NCBI GenBank assembly: GCA_934477125.1
Contig: CAKSOL010000002.1
Span: 124,001 to 188,000 of the forward strand
Origin: an uncultured Eubacteriales bacterium
Lineage (GTDB): Bacteria > Bacillota > Clostridia > Oscillospirales > Acutalibacteraceae
DNA length: 64,000 bases
Reading direction: 5' to 3'
Shown: piece by piece, positions 9,260 through 17,777 of the stretch
Numbering within the stretch: the first letter of the stretch is position 1
Layout: each line of letters opens with the position of its first letter
Notes under the pieces: generated by a model
What the model was told of the DNA's origin: nothing
Seen by the model: only the letters and a program-made list of their open reading frames with translations
Databases searched by the model: none
Program-made: the position numbers and the translations under genes

Positions 9260-10076
9260 ACAAAGGCTGGACGCCTCGCTTGTTTCTCTCGGACTTGCGG
9301 AAAGCCGCGAAAAGGCTAAGGCGCTTATTATGTCGGGAATTGTTTATGTAAATAATCAAAAGTGCGATAAAGCCGGAACGTTTGTAAAGGAAAGCGATAG
9401 AATTGAGGTTCGCGGAGAAACCCTGCGATATGTAAGCCGGGGCGGACTGAAGCTCGAAAAGGCGGTTGACGCTTTTAATCTTAGCCTTTCCGGGCTTATA
9501 TGCGCAGATATCGGCGCTTCAACCGGCGGCTTTACCGACTGTATGCTCCAAAACGGAGCAAAAAAGGTTTATGCCATTGATGTCGGCTACGGTCAGCTTG
9601 CCTGGAAGCTGCGCTGCGATGAAAGGGTAATAAACCTTGAACGAACCAATTTCAGATATGTAACCTCCGAGCAGATACCCGAACCGCTTGATTTTGCATC
9701 TGTGGACGTATCATTTATCTCGCTTTCTCATATCCTGCCCGTGCTTTTCGGACTGCTGCGGAACGGCGGACGCGCCGTTTGCCTTATAAAGCCGCAGTTT
9801 GAGGCAGGTAAGGAAAATGTCGGGAAAAAGGGCGTTGTGCGCGATAAAGCAGTCCATAAGGCTGTTATAGAAAAAATTCTCGGTATTGCTCAGAATGAGG
9901 GATACAGAATACTGGGACTTGATTTTTCCCCGGTCAAGGGACCGGAGGGCAATATCGAATACCTTTGCTATATCGAAAAAAGCGGAGAGAGAGGCTGCGC
10001 CGAGGGCATTTCGCCCGAAAACGTTGTTGAAAACTCACATTCCGCGCTTGACCGCGTAAAGGAGGAAAATTTATGA
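9249..10076 (+). CDS. tlyA: TlyA family rRNA 2'-O-methyltransferase
   Basis: An S4-domain RNA methyltransferase of the TlyA/YqxC family. Members 2'-O-methylate 16S/23S rRNA cytidines, and some are described as hemolysins. The 275 residues hold an N-terminal S4 domain (QRLDASLVSLGLAESREKA to about residue 60) and an FtsJ-like Rossmann domain with ADIGASTGGFTDCML near 82-96. ATG 9249 gives the normal S4 start; an upstream frame would lie inside dxs. It overlaps dxs by 11 bp and nadK by 4 bp (ATGA). Confidence 0.94.
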   Translation: MNGKQRLDASLVSLGLAESREKAKALIMSGIVYVNNQKCDKAGTFVKESDRIEVRGETLRYVSRGGLKLEKAVDAFNLSLSGLICADIGASTGGFTDCMLQNGAKKVYAIDVGYGQLAWKLRCDERVINLERTNFRYVTSEQIPEPLDFASVDVSFISLSHILPVLFGLLRNGGRAVCLIKPQFEAGKENVGKKGVVRDKAVHKAVIEKILGIAQNEGYRILGLDFSPVKGPEGNIEYLCYIEKSGERGCAEGISPENVVENSHSALDRVKEENL

Positions 10077-10930
10077 AGGTTGCCGTTTTGCCTAATCTCG
10101 ATAAACGCGGCTCGGCTGCAACCGTTGAACGCATCGGAGATTTTTTCAGAGACGAGGGTATACAGGCGTTTCTTCCGGAGCATATAAGAAGCGATAAATA
10201 TGAGCATTTGCCGGAGGACGAGCTGTACCGCATAGCCGATATCATCGTAACAATCGGCGGCGACGGAACTATAATCCGCTACGCAAAGCGCGCTGCGATG
10301 GACGGTAAGCCGGTTGTCGGAATAAACGCCGGCAGAATAGGCTACCTTGCCAATATCGAGCAAAATGAATATAAGCTTCTCGGCAAGCTGAAAAGCGGCG
10401 AATATATCGTTGAAAAGCGGATGATGCTGGAAATAAGAACCTGTGAAAACGGCAGGACAACAGGCACCTATCACGCCCTCAACGACGCCGTTCTGACAAG
10501 CGGATATATCTCGCGGATAATTGATGTTTCCGCTTCGGTTGACGGCGAAAGCATTTCCTACCGCGCCGACGGACTTATAGTTTCAACTCCGACCGGCTCA
10601 ACCGCATATTCCATGTCCGCCGGAGGTCCGATAATAGACCCGCTTACCGAAAATTTCTGTATAACCCCGATTTGCTCTCATTCTCTTTCCGCAAAGCCTA
10701 TCATATTAAGCGCCGAACGCGTTGTAAAGCTTAAAGCCTTTTCTAAAAAGCGATGTGATATTTTCTTAACGGTGGACGGCAGACGCGCAGCGCAGATACG
10801 TCCGTATACGGATATATTCGTAACGCGCTCCGAGCAGTATGTTCAGCTTATCAGGCTGAACAGCCGTTCGTTTTATAAAACACTTTCGTTAAAATTTCTT
10901 GATTCGAGGAGTATGAACGGTGAAAGATAA
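10073..10930 (+). CDS. nadK: NAD kinase
   Basis: Phosphorylates NAD+ to NADP+. The 285-residue protein carries the diagnostic GGDGT motif at residues 62-66, ALNDAVLT (NE/D motif equivalent) and TPTGSTAYSMSAGGP, then the ICSHSLS segment near 202. It overlaps the preceding methyltransferase by 4 bp and argR by 11 bp, the standard Firmicutes order. Confidence 0.97.
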   Translation: MKVAVLPNLDKRGSAATVERIGDFFRDEGIQAFLPEHIRSDKYEHLPEDELYRIADIIVTIGGDGTIIRYAKRAAMDGKPVVGINAGRIGYLANIEQNEYKLLGKLKSGEYIVEKRMMLEIRTCENGRTTGTYHALNDAVLTSGYISRIIDVSASVDGESISYRADGLIVSTPTGSTAYSMSAGGPIIDPLTENFCITPICSHSLSAKPIILSAERVVKLKAFSKKRCDIFLTVDGRRAAQIRPYTDIFVTRSEQYVQLIRLNSRSFYKTLSLKFLDSRSMNGER

Positions 10931-11372
10931 CAGACAGGAAAAAATTATAGAGCTTATCAGAAAGCGTATTATTTTTACTCAGGAGGATTTGCAGAACGCT
11001 CTGCTTGAGGAGGGCTACCGCGTTACTCAGTCAACGGTTTCGCGGGACATCAAGGAGCTGCGGCTCGTAAAGGGTCATGACGGCGCGGGCAATTACCGTT
11101 ATATTATGCCGGAATCCGCTCTGCCGACCGAGCAGTCCGCAGCTCACTACCGCGAGCTTTTTAAGCGCTCCGTGCGCAGTGTGGATTATGCGCTGAATAA
11201 CGTTATTTTAAAATGCGATACCGGTATGGCTTCAAGCGCCTGCGTATCTCTCGATATTCTTTACGGCGACCGTATGCTCGGTTCGCTTGCCGGAGACGAT
11301 ACTGTTTTAATAGTAACGCGCAGCGAGGAAGACTCGGCAGATCTTGTTCAGGAATTAAAAAAACTTATCTGA
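10920..11372 (+). CDS. argR: Arginine repressor ArgR/AhrC
   Basis: An arginine-responsive hexameric regulator of arginine synthesis and catabolism. The 150 residues have an N-terminal winged helix (TQEDLQNALLEEGYRVTQST with VSRDIKELRLVK following) and a C-terminal arginine-binding/oligomerisation domain (LDILYGDRMLGSLAGDDT). The start is GTG 10920, inside the nadK end, with GAGG in the nadK tail. Its place between nadK and recN is conserved in Firmicutes and does not imply that arginine controls this operon. Confidence 0.95.
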   Translation: MKDNRQEKIIELIRKRIIFTQEDLQNALLEEGYRVTQSTVSRDIKELRLVKGHDGAGNYRYIMPESALPTEQSAAHYRELFKRSVRSVDYALNNVILKCDTGMASSACVSLDILYGDRMLGSLAGDDTVLIVTRSEEDSADLVQELKKLI

Positions 11373-11388
11373 ACGGCGGTAAGGCTTT

Positions 11389-13065
11389 ATGTTAAAGTGT
11401 CTCCATATTGAAAATATAGCCGTAATAGAGCGCTCCGATTTAGAGCTTTCGGAGGGCTTTAACGCTATGACCGGAGAAACAGGCGCAGGAAAGTCTATTA
11501 TAATAGACTCCCTTTCGGCGGTACTCGGTCAGAGAACCTCGCGTGAGCTTATCAGAAACGGCTGCGATAAGGCAAGCGTTTCGGCGCTGTTCTGCAATTT
11601 TAATAATTATGAGCTTGATTTTCTCGAAAGCAGCGGTTTTCCGCCCGATGAAAACGGAGAGCTTTTGATAACGCGGACGCTTTCGGCGTCCGGAAACGGC
11701 AGCGTCAGAATAAACAGCCGCCCGGCAACCGTCGGAATACTTCGCAGTATCGGAGCGGAGCTTGTTAATATTCACGGTCAGCACGATAATCAAAAGCTGC
11801 TTGACCCTGCGTATCACAGCGGATATGTTGATTCGCTTGCAGATAATGAGGAAATTAAAAAAGAATATTATAACGAGTTTAAAAGGCTTAACGCCATAAG
11901 ACGGGAATTGCAGCAGCTTGAAACCGATTCGGACGAAAAGATTCGCAGAACGGAAATTCTGGAATACCAGATAAATGAGCTTGAATCCGCCGATATTAAG
12001 GTTGGAGAGATAGAGGAGCTGCGCGAAAAAATAAAGCTGGCGGAGAACAGTGAAAAAATGCTTGATGCGCTTAACCTTGCCCGCGCGGCATTGGGCGGCG
12101 AAAGCGATTATGAGGGCGCGGCGGCTCTCGTGGCTCAGGCAGGAAAATATCTCGGCTCAGGCGGCGTTAAGAAGCTTGAGGGCAGCGCGGCAAGGCTTAC
12201 GGAAATATCCTATGAGCTTTCGGAAATTAACGCCGATATCGAAAGCTATCTTTCCGAAAACGACTTTTCTGAAGAAAATGCCGATAAGTTGCGCGAAAGA
12301 CTTGATTTCCTGCACAGACTTATGTTAAAATACGGTAACAGCGAGGAAAAGCTGTTGGCATTTCTTGAAAATGCAAAAAACGAGCTTAAGGGAATAAAAT
12401 TTTCAGATGAGCGCGCGGCGGAGCTTTCCGAGGAGCTGGATAAATCTACGGAACGACTTGTCGTATTCGGAGAAAAGCTGACCGCAAGCCGCAAAAAGGC
12501 AGCTGCCGAGCTTGAACGGCAGGTAACGGACGCTCTTAAATACCTCGATATGCCGCAGGTGAGTTTTTCGGTTGAACTGAATAATGGAAGATACACGAAA
12601 AACGGCTGCGACGAACTGCAATTTCTTATTTGCGCCAATGCCGGGGAAGAACCCCGCCCGCTGGCTAAAATTGCCTCCGGCGGTGAGCTTTCAAGGGTTA
12701 TGCTTGCAATAAAAAGCATTTTGGCGGACGCCGACGGCGCCGGAACGCTTATTTTTGATGAAATTGATACCGGAATAAGCGGTCACGCGGCAATAAGAGT
12801 CGGCAGAAAGCTGAGGCAGGTTTCAAAGCGCAGGCAGGTTTTATGCGTAACTCATCTGGCTCAGATAGCGGCGGCTGCCGACAGACAGCTGCTTATAGAA
12901 AAGCGTACAGAGAACGGGCGCACCTTTACGGGTGTTACCGCTCTGAACGATAAACAAAGGCTCGGCGAGCTTGCCCGTATTATGTCGGGCGGCGAGCTGA
13001 CCGAAAACTTATTAAAATCCGCAAAGGAACTATTGGACAGGAGTAAGGTTGATGACAATTTATGA
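11389..13065 (+). CDS. recN: DNA repair protein RecN
   Basis: An SMC-like ATPase acting early at double-strand breaks. The 558-residue protein has Walker A GETGAGKS near residues 29-36, a central coiled coil, the ABC signature LASGGELSRV near 424 and Walker B TLIFDEIDTGISG near 452. It starts 16 bp after argR. In many spore-formers spoIVB and spo0A come next; here tyrS overlaps its end by 14 bp. Confidence 0.97.
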   Translation: MLKCLHIENIAVIERSDLELSEGFNAMTGETGAGKSIIIDSLSAVLGQRTSRELIRNGCDKASVSALFCNFNNYELDFLESSGFPPDENGELLITRTLSASGNGSVRINSRPATVGILRSIGAELVNIHGQHDNQKLLDPAYHSGYVDSLADNEEIKKEYYNEFKRLNAIRRELQQLETDSDEKIRRTEILEYQINELESADIKVGEIEELREKIKLAENSEKMLDALNLARAALGGESDYEGAAALVAQAGKYLGSGGVKKLEGSAARLTEISYELSEINADIESYLSENDFSEENADKLRERLDFLHRLMLKYGNSEEKLLAFLENAKNELKGIKFSDERAAELSEELDKSTERLVVFGEKLTASRKKAAAELERQVTDALKYLDMPQVSFSVELNNGRYTKNGCDELQFLICANAGEEPRPLAKIASGGELSRVMLAIKSILADADGAGTLIFDEIDTGISGHAAIRVGRKLRQVSKRRQVLCVTHLAQIAAAADRQLLIEKRTENGRTFTGVTALNDKQRLGELARIMSGGELTENLLKSAKELLDRSKVDDNL

Positions 13066-14272
13066 CGAGCTTGTAGCCCGCGGGCTTATAGCGCAGGTAA
13101 CGGACGAGGAAGAAATCAAGGAGCTTATTAACAGCGGCAAGGCGGTTTTCTATATCGGCTTTGACCCGACTGCCGATAGTCTCCATGTCGGTCACTTTAT
13201 GGCACTGTGCCTGATGAAGCGTCTGCAAATGGCAGGCAACAGACCTATCGCGCTCATCGGCGGAGGAACCGGATATATCGGCGACCCCTCCGGCAGAACC
13301 GATATGCGCTCAATGATGACCCCGGAGCAGATTCAGCATAACTGCGATTGCTTTAAAAAGCAAATGAGCCGGTTTATTGAATTCGGCGAGGGTAAGGCGC
13401 AGATGGTTAATAACGCCGACTGGCTTTTGAAGCTTAATTATATTGATTTGCTGCGTGATGTCGGGGCTTGCTTTTCGGTCAATAATATGCTGAGAGCCGA
13501 ATGCTATAAACAGCGAATGGAAAAGGGACTCAGCTTTTTAGAGTTCAACTATATGATAATGCAAAGCTACGACTTCTATCATCTCTATCAGGAATACGGC
13601 TGCAATATGCAGTTCGGCGGAGACGATCAGTGGTCAAATATGCTCGGAGGAACAGAGCTCATCCGCAGAAAGCTCGGCAAGGACGCCTATGCTATGACAA
13701 TAACTCTGCTGCTTAACTCCGAGGGCAAAAAGATGGGAAAAACAGTCGGCGGAGCTGTCTGGCTTGACCCGGAGAAAACCTCGCCGTATGAATTTTATCA
13801 GTATTGGCGCAATGTGGCGGACGCAGACGTATTGAAATGTATCCGTATGCTCACCTTCCTGCCGCTTGAGCAGATAGACGAAATGGATAAGTGGGAGGGC
13901 AGCCAGATTAATACCGCTAAGGAAATATTGGCATATGAGCTTACAAAGCTGGTTCACGGCGAGGAGGAAGCCGAAAAGGCTCAGAATGCCGCCCGTGCTA
14001 TATTCTCCGGCTCCGGGGAACACGCGGATATGCCGTCAACCGTTCTCTCCGATGACGATTTCTCCGACGGCGGAATAGGTCTGCTCAGACTTATGGTATG
14101 CGGCGGACTTTCCGCGTCAAACGGCGAGGCTCGTCGTCTCGTTCAGCAGGGCGGTGTAAGCGTGGATGATAAAAAGGTTACCGACCCGGCGTTTACCCTT
14201 AAAAAGGCAGATTTTGAAAACGGCGTTGTCGTCAAAAAGGGTAAAAAGGTTTTCCATAAGTTTACCGTTTAA
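13052..14272 (+). CDS. tyrS: Tyrosyl-tRNA synthetase
   Basis: A class I synthetase charging tRNA-Tyr. The 406 residues include the HIGH-equivalent HVGH near 48, the QSYDFYHLYQEYGCNMQFGG tyrosine-binding stretch with GDDQWSN, the KMSKS-equivalent KMGKT near 231, and a C-terminal S4 domain (GEARRLVQQGGVSV). GGAG lies 8 nt before ATG 13052; the TTG codon just in front is a poorer start. There is no T-box leader here, because the gene is embedded at the end of recN. It therefore appears driven by the nusB operon promoter or an internal one. Confidence 0.96.
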   Translation: MTIYDELVARGLIAQVTDEEEIKELINSGKAVFYIGFDPTADSLHVGHFMALCLMKRLQMAGNRPIALIGGGTGYIGDPSGRTDMRSMMTPEQIQHNCDCFKKQMSRFIEFGEGKAQMVNNADWLLKLNYIDLLRDVGACFSVNNMLRAECYKQRMEKGLSFLEFNYMIMQSYDFYHLYQEYGCNMQFGGDDQWSNMLGGTELIRRKLGKDAYAMTITLLLNSEGKKMGKTVGGAVWLDPEKTSPYEFYQYWRNVADADVLKCIRMLTFLPLEQIDEMDKWEGSQINTAKEILAYELTKLVHGEEEAEKAQNAARAIFSGSGEHADMPSTVLSDDDFSDGGIGLLRLMVCGGLSASNGEARRLVQQGGVSVDDKKVTDPAFTLKKADFENGVVVKKGKKVFHKFTV

Positions 14273-14295
14273 TTTGTTAGTAAAAGGGTGATTCC

Positions 14296-15243
14296 GTGAT
14301 ACTCGGATTTGATATAGGCGGAACAAAATGCGCTGTTATTAAGGCGGAATATGCAGACGGGAATGTTAATATCGCGGCTAAGAAGAAAATACCGACTCAG
14401 CTTGATATTTCTCCCGAGGATATGATTGAAAGGCTTATTGCTATTGCCGATGAAATTATATGCGGAGAAACAATAGAAAGCATAGGCATTTCCTGCGGCG
14501 GACCTCTTGATTCCGAAAACGGAATAATTAAGGGTCCTCCCAATCTGCCGGGCTGGAACGATGTCCGTATAACCGAGCAGCTTTCCGGTCATTACGGCGT
14601 TCCGGCTAAATTGCAGAATGATGCAAACGCCTGCGCGGTTGCGGAATGGAAATTCGGCGCGGGGCGTGGCTGTAAAAATATGATTTTTCTGACGTTCGGA
14701 ACGGGTCTCGGCGCGGGTCTTATCCTCAACGGAGCGCTTTATTCCGGAACAAACGATAACGCCGGCGAGGCAGGGCATATCCGGCTTGACAGCTTCGGAC
14801 CGGTAGGCTACGGCAAGTCCGGCTCGTTTGAGGGCTTTTGCAGCGGAAACGGTCTTGCTCAGCTGGGGTATATAAAGGCGCTTGAGAGGGCGCAGTCCGG
14901 TAATTACCCGATGTATTTTAAACGAGGTATGAGCGCGTCCGATATAACCGCTAAATCGCTGGCTGAGGCTGCGCTTGCAGGTGATGAAACCGCAGCCGAG
15001 GTTTACAGAATATGCGGCGAGCAGCTGGGAAAGGGACTTTCTGTTCTGATAGATATACTCAATCCCGAACGTATTGTTATCGGCAGCGTGTTTGCGCGCA
15101 GCGAATCGCTGCTGCGCGAACCGATGGAGCAGTTCATTAAAAAAGAAGCGCTTTCCGCAGCCGCAGAGGTTTGCAGTATTGTTCCGGCGCAGCTCGGAGA
15201 GCAGATAGGGGATTATGCCGCTGTCGCGACTGCATTATTGTAG
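14296..15243 (+). CDS. ROK-family sugar kinase (zinc cysteines replaced)
   Basis: ROK kinases phosphorylate hexoses such as glucose, N-acetylmannosamine or allose. The 315-residue protein has the N-terminal phosphate-1 motif FDIGGTKCAV, GPPNLPGWN, NDANACAVAEWKFGAG and GTGLGAGLI. The usual zinc motif CxCGxxGCxE is replaced by a GYGKSGSFE-type stretch, so zinc should not be bound there, while GEAGH just before it is kept. The start is GTG 14296 behind GGGTG. It lies 23 bp after tyrS and 13 bp before a SIS isomerase, and together these look like a small phospho-sugar module. The substrate is not readable. Confidence 0.88.
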   Translation: MILGFDIGGTKCAVIKAEYADGNVNIAAKKKIPTQLDISPEDMIERLIAIADEIICGETIESIGISCGGPLDSENGIIKGPPNLPGWNDVRITEQLSGHYGVPAKLQNDANACAVAEWKFGAGRGCKNMIFLTFGTGLGAGLILNGALYSGTNDNAGEAGHIRLDSFGPVGYGKSGSFEGFCSGNGLAQLGYIKALERAQSGNYPMYFKRGMSASDITAKSLAEAALAGDETAAEVYRICGEQLGKGLSVLIDILNPERIVIGSVFARSESLLREPMEQFIKKEALSAAAEVCSIVPAQLGEQIGDYAAVATALL

Positions 15244-15256
15244 GAGGGTTTAATAT

Positions 15257-15877
15257 ATGTTAAATGAGCTTTTAGAAAGATACCCGGTGCTGAAATGTAT
15301 AGAAAGCGATATTTCGGCGGCGGCAGATATGCTGATTGAAGGATTTCGCGGCGGAAATAAGCTTTTGCTTTGCGGAAACGGCGGCAGCTGTGCGGACTGT
15401 GAGCATATTGTCGGCGAGCTGATGAAGGGCTTTTTAAGCCTTCGCCCTTTGACCGATATTCAGAAAAAACAGATGAGGGAAAACTGTCCGGATATAAACG
15501 ACGGGTACCTTTCAAAGCTTCAGCGCGCTGTTCCCGCTATTTCTCTGCCGTCCTTTACCGCTCTCAATACCGCATTTTGCAACGATGTTGACCCGGAGCT
15601 GGTTTTTGCTCAGAGCCTTATGGGACTTGGCAATCAAAACGATATGCTTATCTGCATCAGCACATCCGGCAACTCGGCTAATGTTGTTGCCGCAGCCAAA
15701 ACCGCTAAGGCATTAGGACTTAAAACAATAGGCCTTACCGGTAAGAGCGGCGGAAAGCTAAAGGAAATCTGTGATGTTTGCCTTTGCGTTCCCGAAACTG
15801 AAACCTTTAAGGTTCAGGAGCTTCATCTTCCGGTTTACCACTATCTCTGCGCAAAGGTTGAAAAGGAAATCTTTTAA
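15257..15877 (+). CDS. SIS-domain phosphoheptose isomerase-like protein
   Basis: The 206-residue sugar isomerase domain resembles GmhA/DiaA. It has LLCGNGGSCADCEHIVGEL near residues 36-54, ICISTSGNSANVVAA near 132 and IGLTGKSGGKL near 158. GmhA converts sedoheptulose 7-phosphate to heptose phosphate; DiaA-like paralogues do not. ATG follows an AGGAGGG ribosome site by 9 nt, and the preceding ROK kinase ends 13 bp earlier. The pair could process heptose or amino-sugar phosphates. A strong terminator follows. Confidence 0.85.
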   Translation: MLNELLERYPVLKCIESDISAAADMLIEGFRGGNKLLLCGNGGSCADCEHIVGELMKGFLSLRPLTDIQKKQMRENCPDINDGYLSKLQRAVPAISLPSFTALNTAFCNDVDPELVFAQSLMGLGNQNDMLICISTSGNSANVVAAAKTAKALGLKTIGLTGKSGGKLKEICDVCLCVPETETFKVQELHLPVYHYLCAKVEKEIF

Positions 15878-15893
15878 ACTGTAAAATAAACTA

Positions 15894-15933
15894 ACAGCGG
15901 TATATTCCACCGAATGGTGAAATATACCGCTGT
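15894..15933 (+). terminator. Terminator of the nusB-to-SIS operon
   Basis: An 18-bp inverted repeat with one mismatch, ACAGCGGTATATTCCACC against GGTGAAATATACCGCTGT, loop GAAT, followed by CTTTATATA. It lies between convergent genes and may serve the minus-strand GGGtGRT gene as well. Confidence 0.85.
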
Positions 15934-15962
15934 CTTTATATACTGTATAAGTATTTTTGAAA

Positions 15963-16973
15963 TTACTTCAGCGCCTCGGCTATTGCAACCGCGCACGCAA
16001 CGGTCATACCGACCATCGGGTTGTTGCCTGCGCCGATAAGTCCCATCATCTCAACGTGAGCCGGAACGGATGAAGAACCGGCAAACTGAGCGTCGGAGTG
16101 CATACGTCCCATTGTATCGGTCATACCGTAAGAGGACGGACCGGCCGCCATATTGTCCGGATGGAGGGTACGTCCCGTACCGCCGCCGGAAGCAACAGAG
16201 AAGTAGTTTACGCCGTTTTCAACGCACCATTTCTTATATGTGCCTGCAACCGGATGCTGGAAACGGGTCGGATTGGTGGAGTTACCGGTTATTGAAACAC
16301 CGACCTTTTCAAGCTTCATAATCGCAACGCCCTCCGGAACATTGTCCGCACCGTAGCATTTAACTGCCGCGCGCGCTCCGTTGGAGAACGGCTTTTCATA
16401 AACTACCTTAACCTCCTCGGAATAGGGGTCAAACTCGGTTTCAACATAGGTAAAGCCGTTGATACGCGAGATTATATATGCCGCGTCCTTGCCGAGACCG
16501 TTAAGAATAACGCGCAGCGGCTGAGTTCTTACCTTATTTGCATTGAGAGCGATTTTGATAGCGCCCTCAGCTGCCGCAAAGGATTCGTGACCTGCGAGGA
16601 AGCAGAAGCACTCGGTTTCCTCGGAAAGAAGCATCTTGCCGAGGTTGCCGTGGCCGAGACCGACCTTGCGGTTCTCGGCAACAGAGCCGGGGATACAGAA
16701 AGACTGGAGACCTACGCCTATATTTGCGGCGGCAGCGGCAGCGGATTTGTCTCCGGTGCGCTCAGCCTCCTTAAAAGCGATTGCCGAGCCTACGGTATAA
16801 GCCCATTTTGCATTTTCAAAGCATATCGGCTGGGTTTCCTGAACTATGGTATAGGGGTCAACACCGTGCGCAGCGCAGATGTCCTTACATTCGTCTATTG
16901 ATGAGATACCGTAATTTTTAAGAACGCCGAGAATTTTTTCCTCGCGTCTCTCATAACCTTCAAACTGTGCCAT
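15963..16973 (-). CDS. GGGtGRT family protein
   Basis: The 336-residue protein belongs to the family named after its conserved motif, seen here as GGGTGRT near residues 263-269 within VASGGGTGRTLHPDN. Its biochemical role is not established. Other conserved-looking stretches are HESFAAAEGA and NGLGKDAAYIISRI, and the C-terminus is glycine/alanine-rich. The GGAGG site lies 12 nt before ATG 16973. It follows a NifU-like scaffold gene by 14 bp on the same strand; this pairing is a recurrent one in anaerobes and argues for a function tied to Fe-S or another metal cofactor. That last step is inference. Confidence 0.88.
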   Translation of the reverse strand: MAQFEGYERREEKILGVLKNYGISSIDECKDICAAHGVDPYTIVQETQPICFENAKWAYTVGSAIAFKEAERTGDKSAAAAAANIGVGLQSFCIPGSVAENRKVGLGHGNLGKMLLSEETECFCFLAGHESFAAAEGAIKIALNANKVRTQPLRVILNGLGKDAAYIISRINGFTYVETEFDPYSEEVKVVYEKPFSNGARAAVKCYGADNVPEGVAIMKLEKVGVSITGNSTNPTRFQHPVAGTYKKWCVENGVNYFSVASGGGTGRTLHPDNMAAGPSSYGMTDTMGRMHSDAQFAGSSSVPAHVEMMGLIGAGNNPMVGMTVACAVAIAEALK

Positions 16974-16987
16974 TATACCGTACCTCC

Positions 16988-17689
16988 TTATTCTACTCGC
17001 GGATCAATATACTTGACCGCGCCGTCTTCTTTGTTGAAACGTCCGTAGTGACCCATAGACTGCTTGTAAGCCTCGTTAGGCTCAACGCCTTTCTTGATGA
17101 GGTCAGTCATCTTGCCGAGGGATACAAACTCATAGCCTATAACCTCGTCGTTTTCGTCAAGAGCCATTCTTGTACAGTAGCCCTCGGTCATTTCAAGGTA
17201 TCTTACGCCCTTAGACTTGGTGCCGTACATAGTACCGACCATTGAGCGGGCGCCCTTTCCGAGGTCCTCCATTCCTGCTCCGATAACGAGACCGCCCTCA
17301 GAGAAAGCGGACTGGCTGCGGCCGTAAACAATCTGTAAAAACAGCTCGCGCATAGCAGTGTTTATAGCGTCGCAGACAAGGTCGGTGTTAAGCGCTTCCA
17401 AAACAGTCTTGCCGGGGAGAATTTCGGCAGCCATAGCGGCCGAATGAGTCATACCTGAACATCCGACGGTTTCAACAAGAGCCTCCTCAATGATACCGTC
17501 CTTAACGTTTAACGAAAGCTTGCAGGCACCCTGCTGCGGGGCGCACCAGCCAACGCCGTGCGTATAGGCAGAGATATCCTTAATCTCCTTTGCCTGTATC
17601 CATTTGCCTTCCTCCGGAATCGGGGCGGGACCATGATGCGGACCCTTGGCAACGGGACACATACTTTCTACTTCCTTTGAATAAATCAT
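16988..17689 (-). CDS. NifU-like iron-sulfur cluster assembly scaffold protein
   Basis: The 233-residue protein has a NifU/IscU-N-like core: GVGWCAPQQGACKLSLNVKD near 46-65, VGCSGMTHSAAMAAEIL near 76-92 and a later GYCTRMALDENDEVIGYEF. The cysteines in the first two are candidate cluster ligands. It differs from true IscU in length and cysteine placement. ATG 17689 follows AAAGGAG by 8 nt. It is the first gene of a two-gene unit with the GGGtGRT protein, read from the promoter at 17749-17777. Confidence 0.82.
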   Translation of the reverse strand: MIYSKEVESMCPVAKGPHHGPAPIPEEGKWIQAKEIKDISAYTHGVGWCAPQQGACKLSLNVKDGIIEEALVETVGCSGMTHSAAMAAEILPGKTVLEALNTDLVCDAINTAMRELFLQIVYGRSQSAFSEGGLVIGAGMEDLGKGARSMVGTMYGTKSKGVRYLEMTEGYCTRMALDENDEVIGYEFVSLGKMTDLIKKGVEPNEAYKQSMGHYGRFNKEDGAVKYIDPRVE

Positions 17690-17748
17690 ATATGTACTCC
17701 TTTCGGTATTTCAGTCGCGCTTTTTTCAAAAAACGACCGTACAAAAAT

Positions 17749-17777
17749 ATTATATCAACATTTGCTTGAAAACACAA
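17749..17777 (-). promoter_or_regulatory. Promoter of the NifU-like/GGGtGRT pair
   Basis: Read on the minus strand: TTGTGT (17777-17772), 17-nt spacer, TATAAT (17754-17749). The start would be near 17742, about 50 nt before the NifU-like ATG. Confidence 0.65.
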
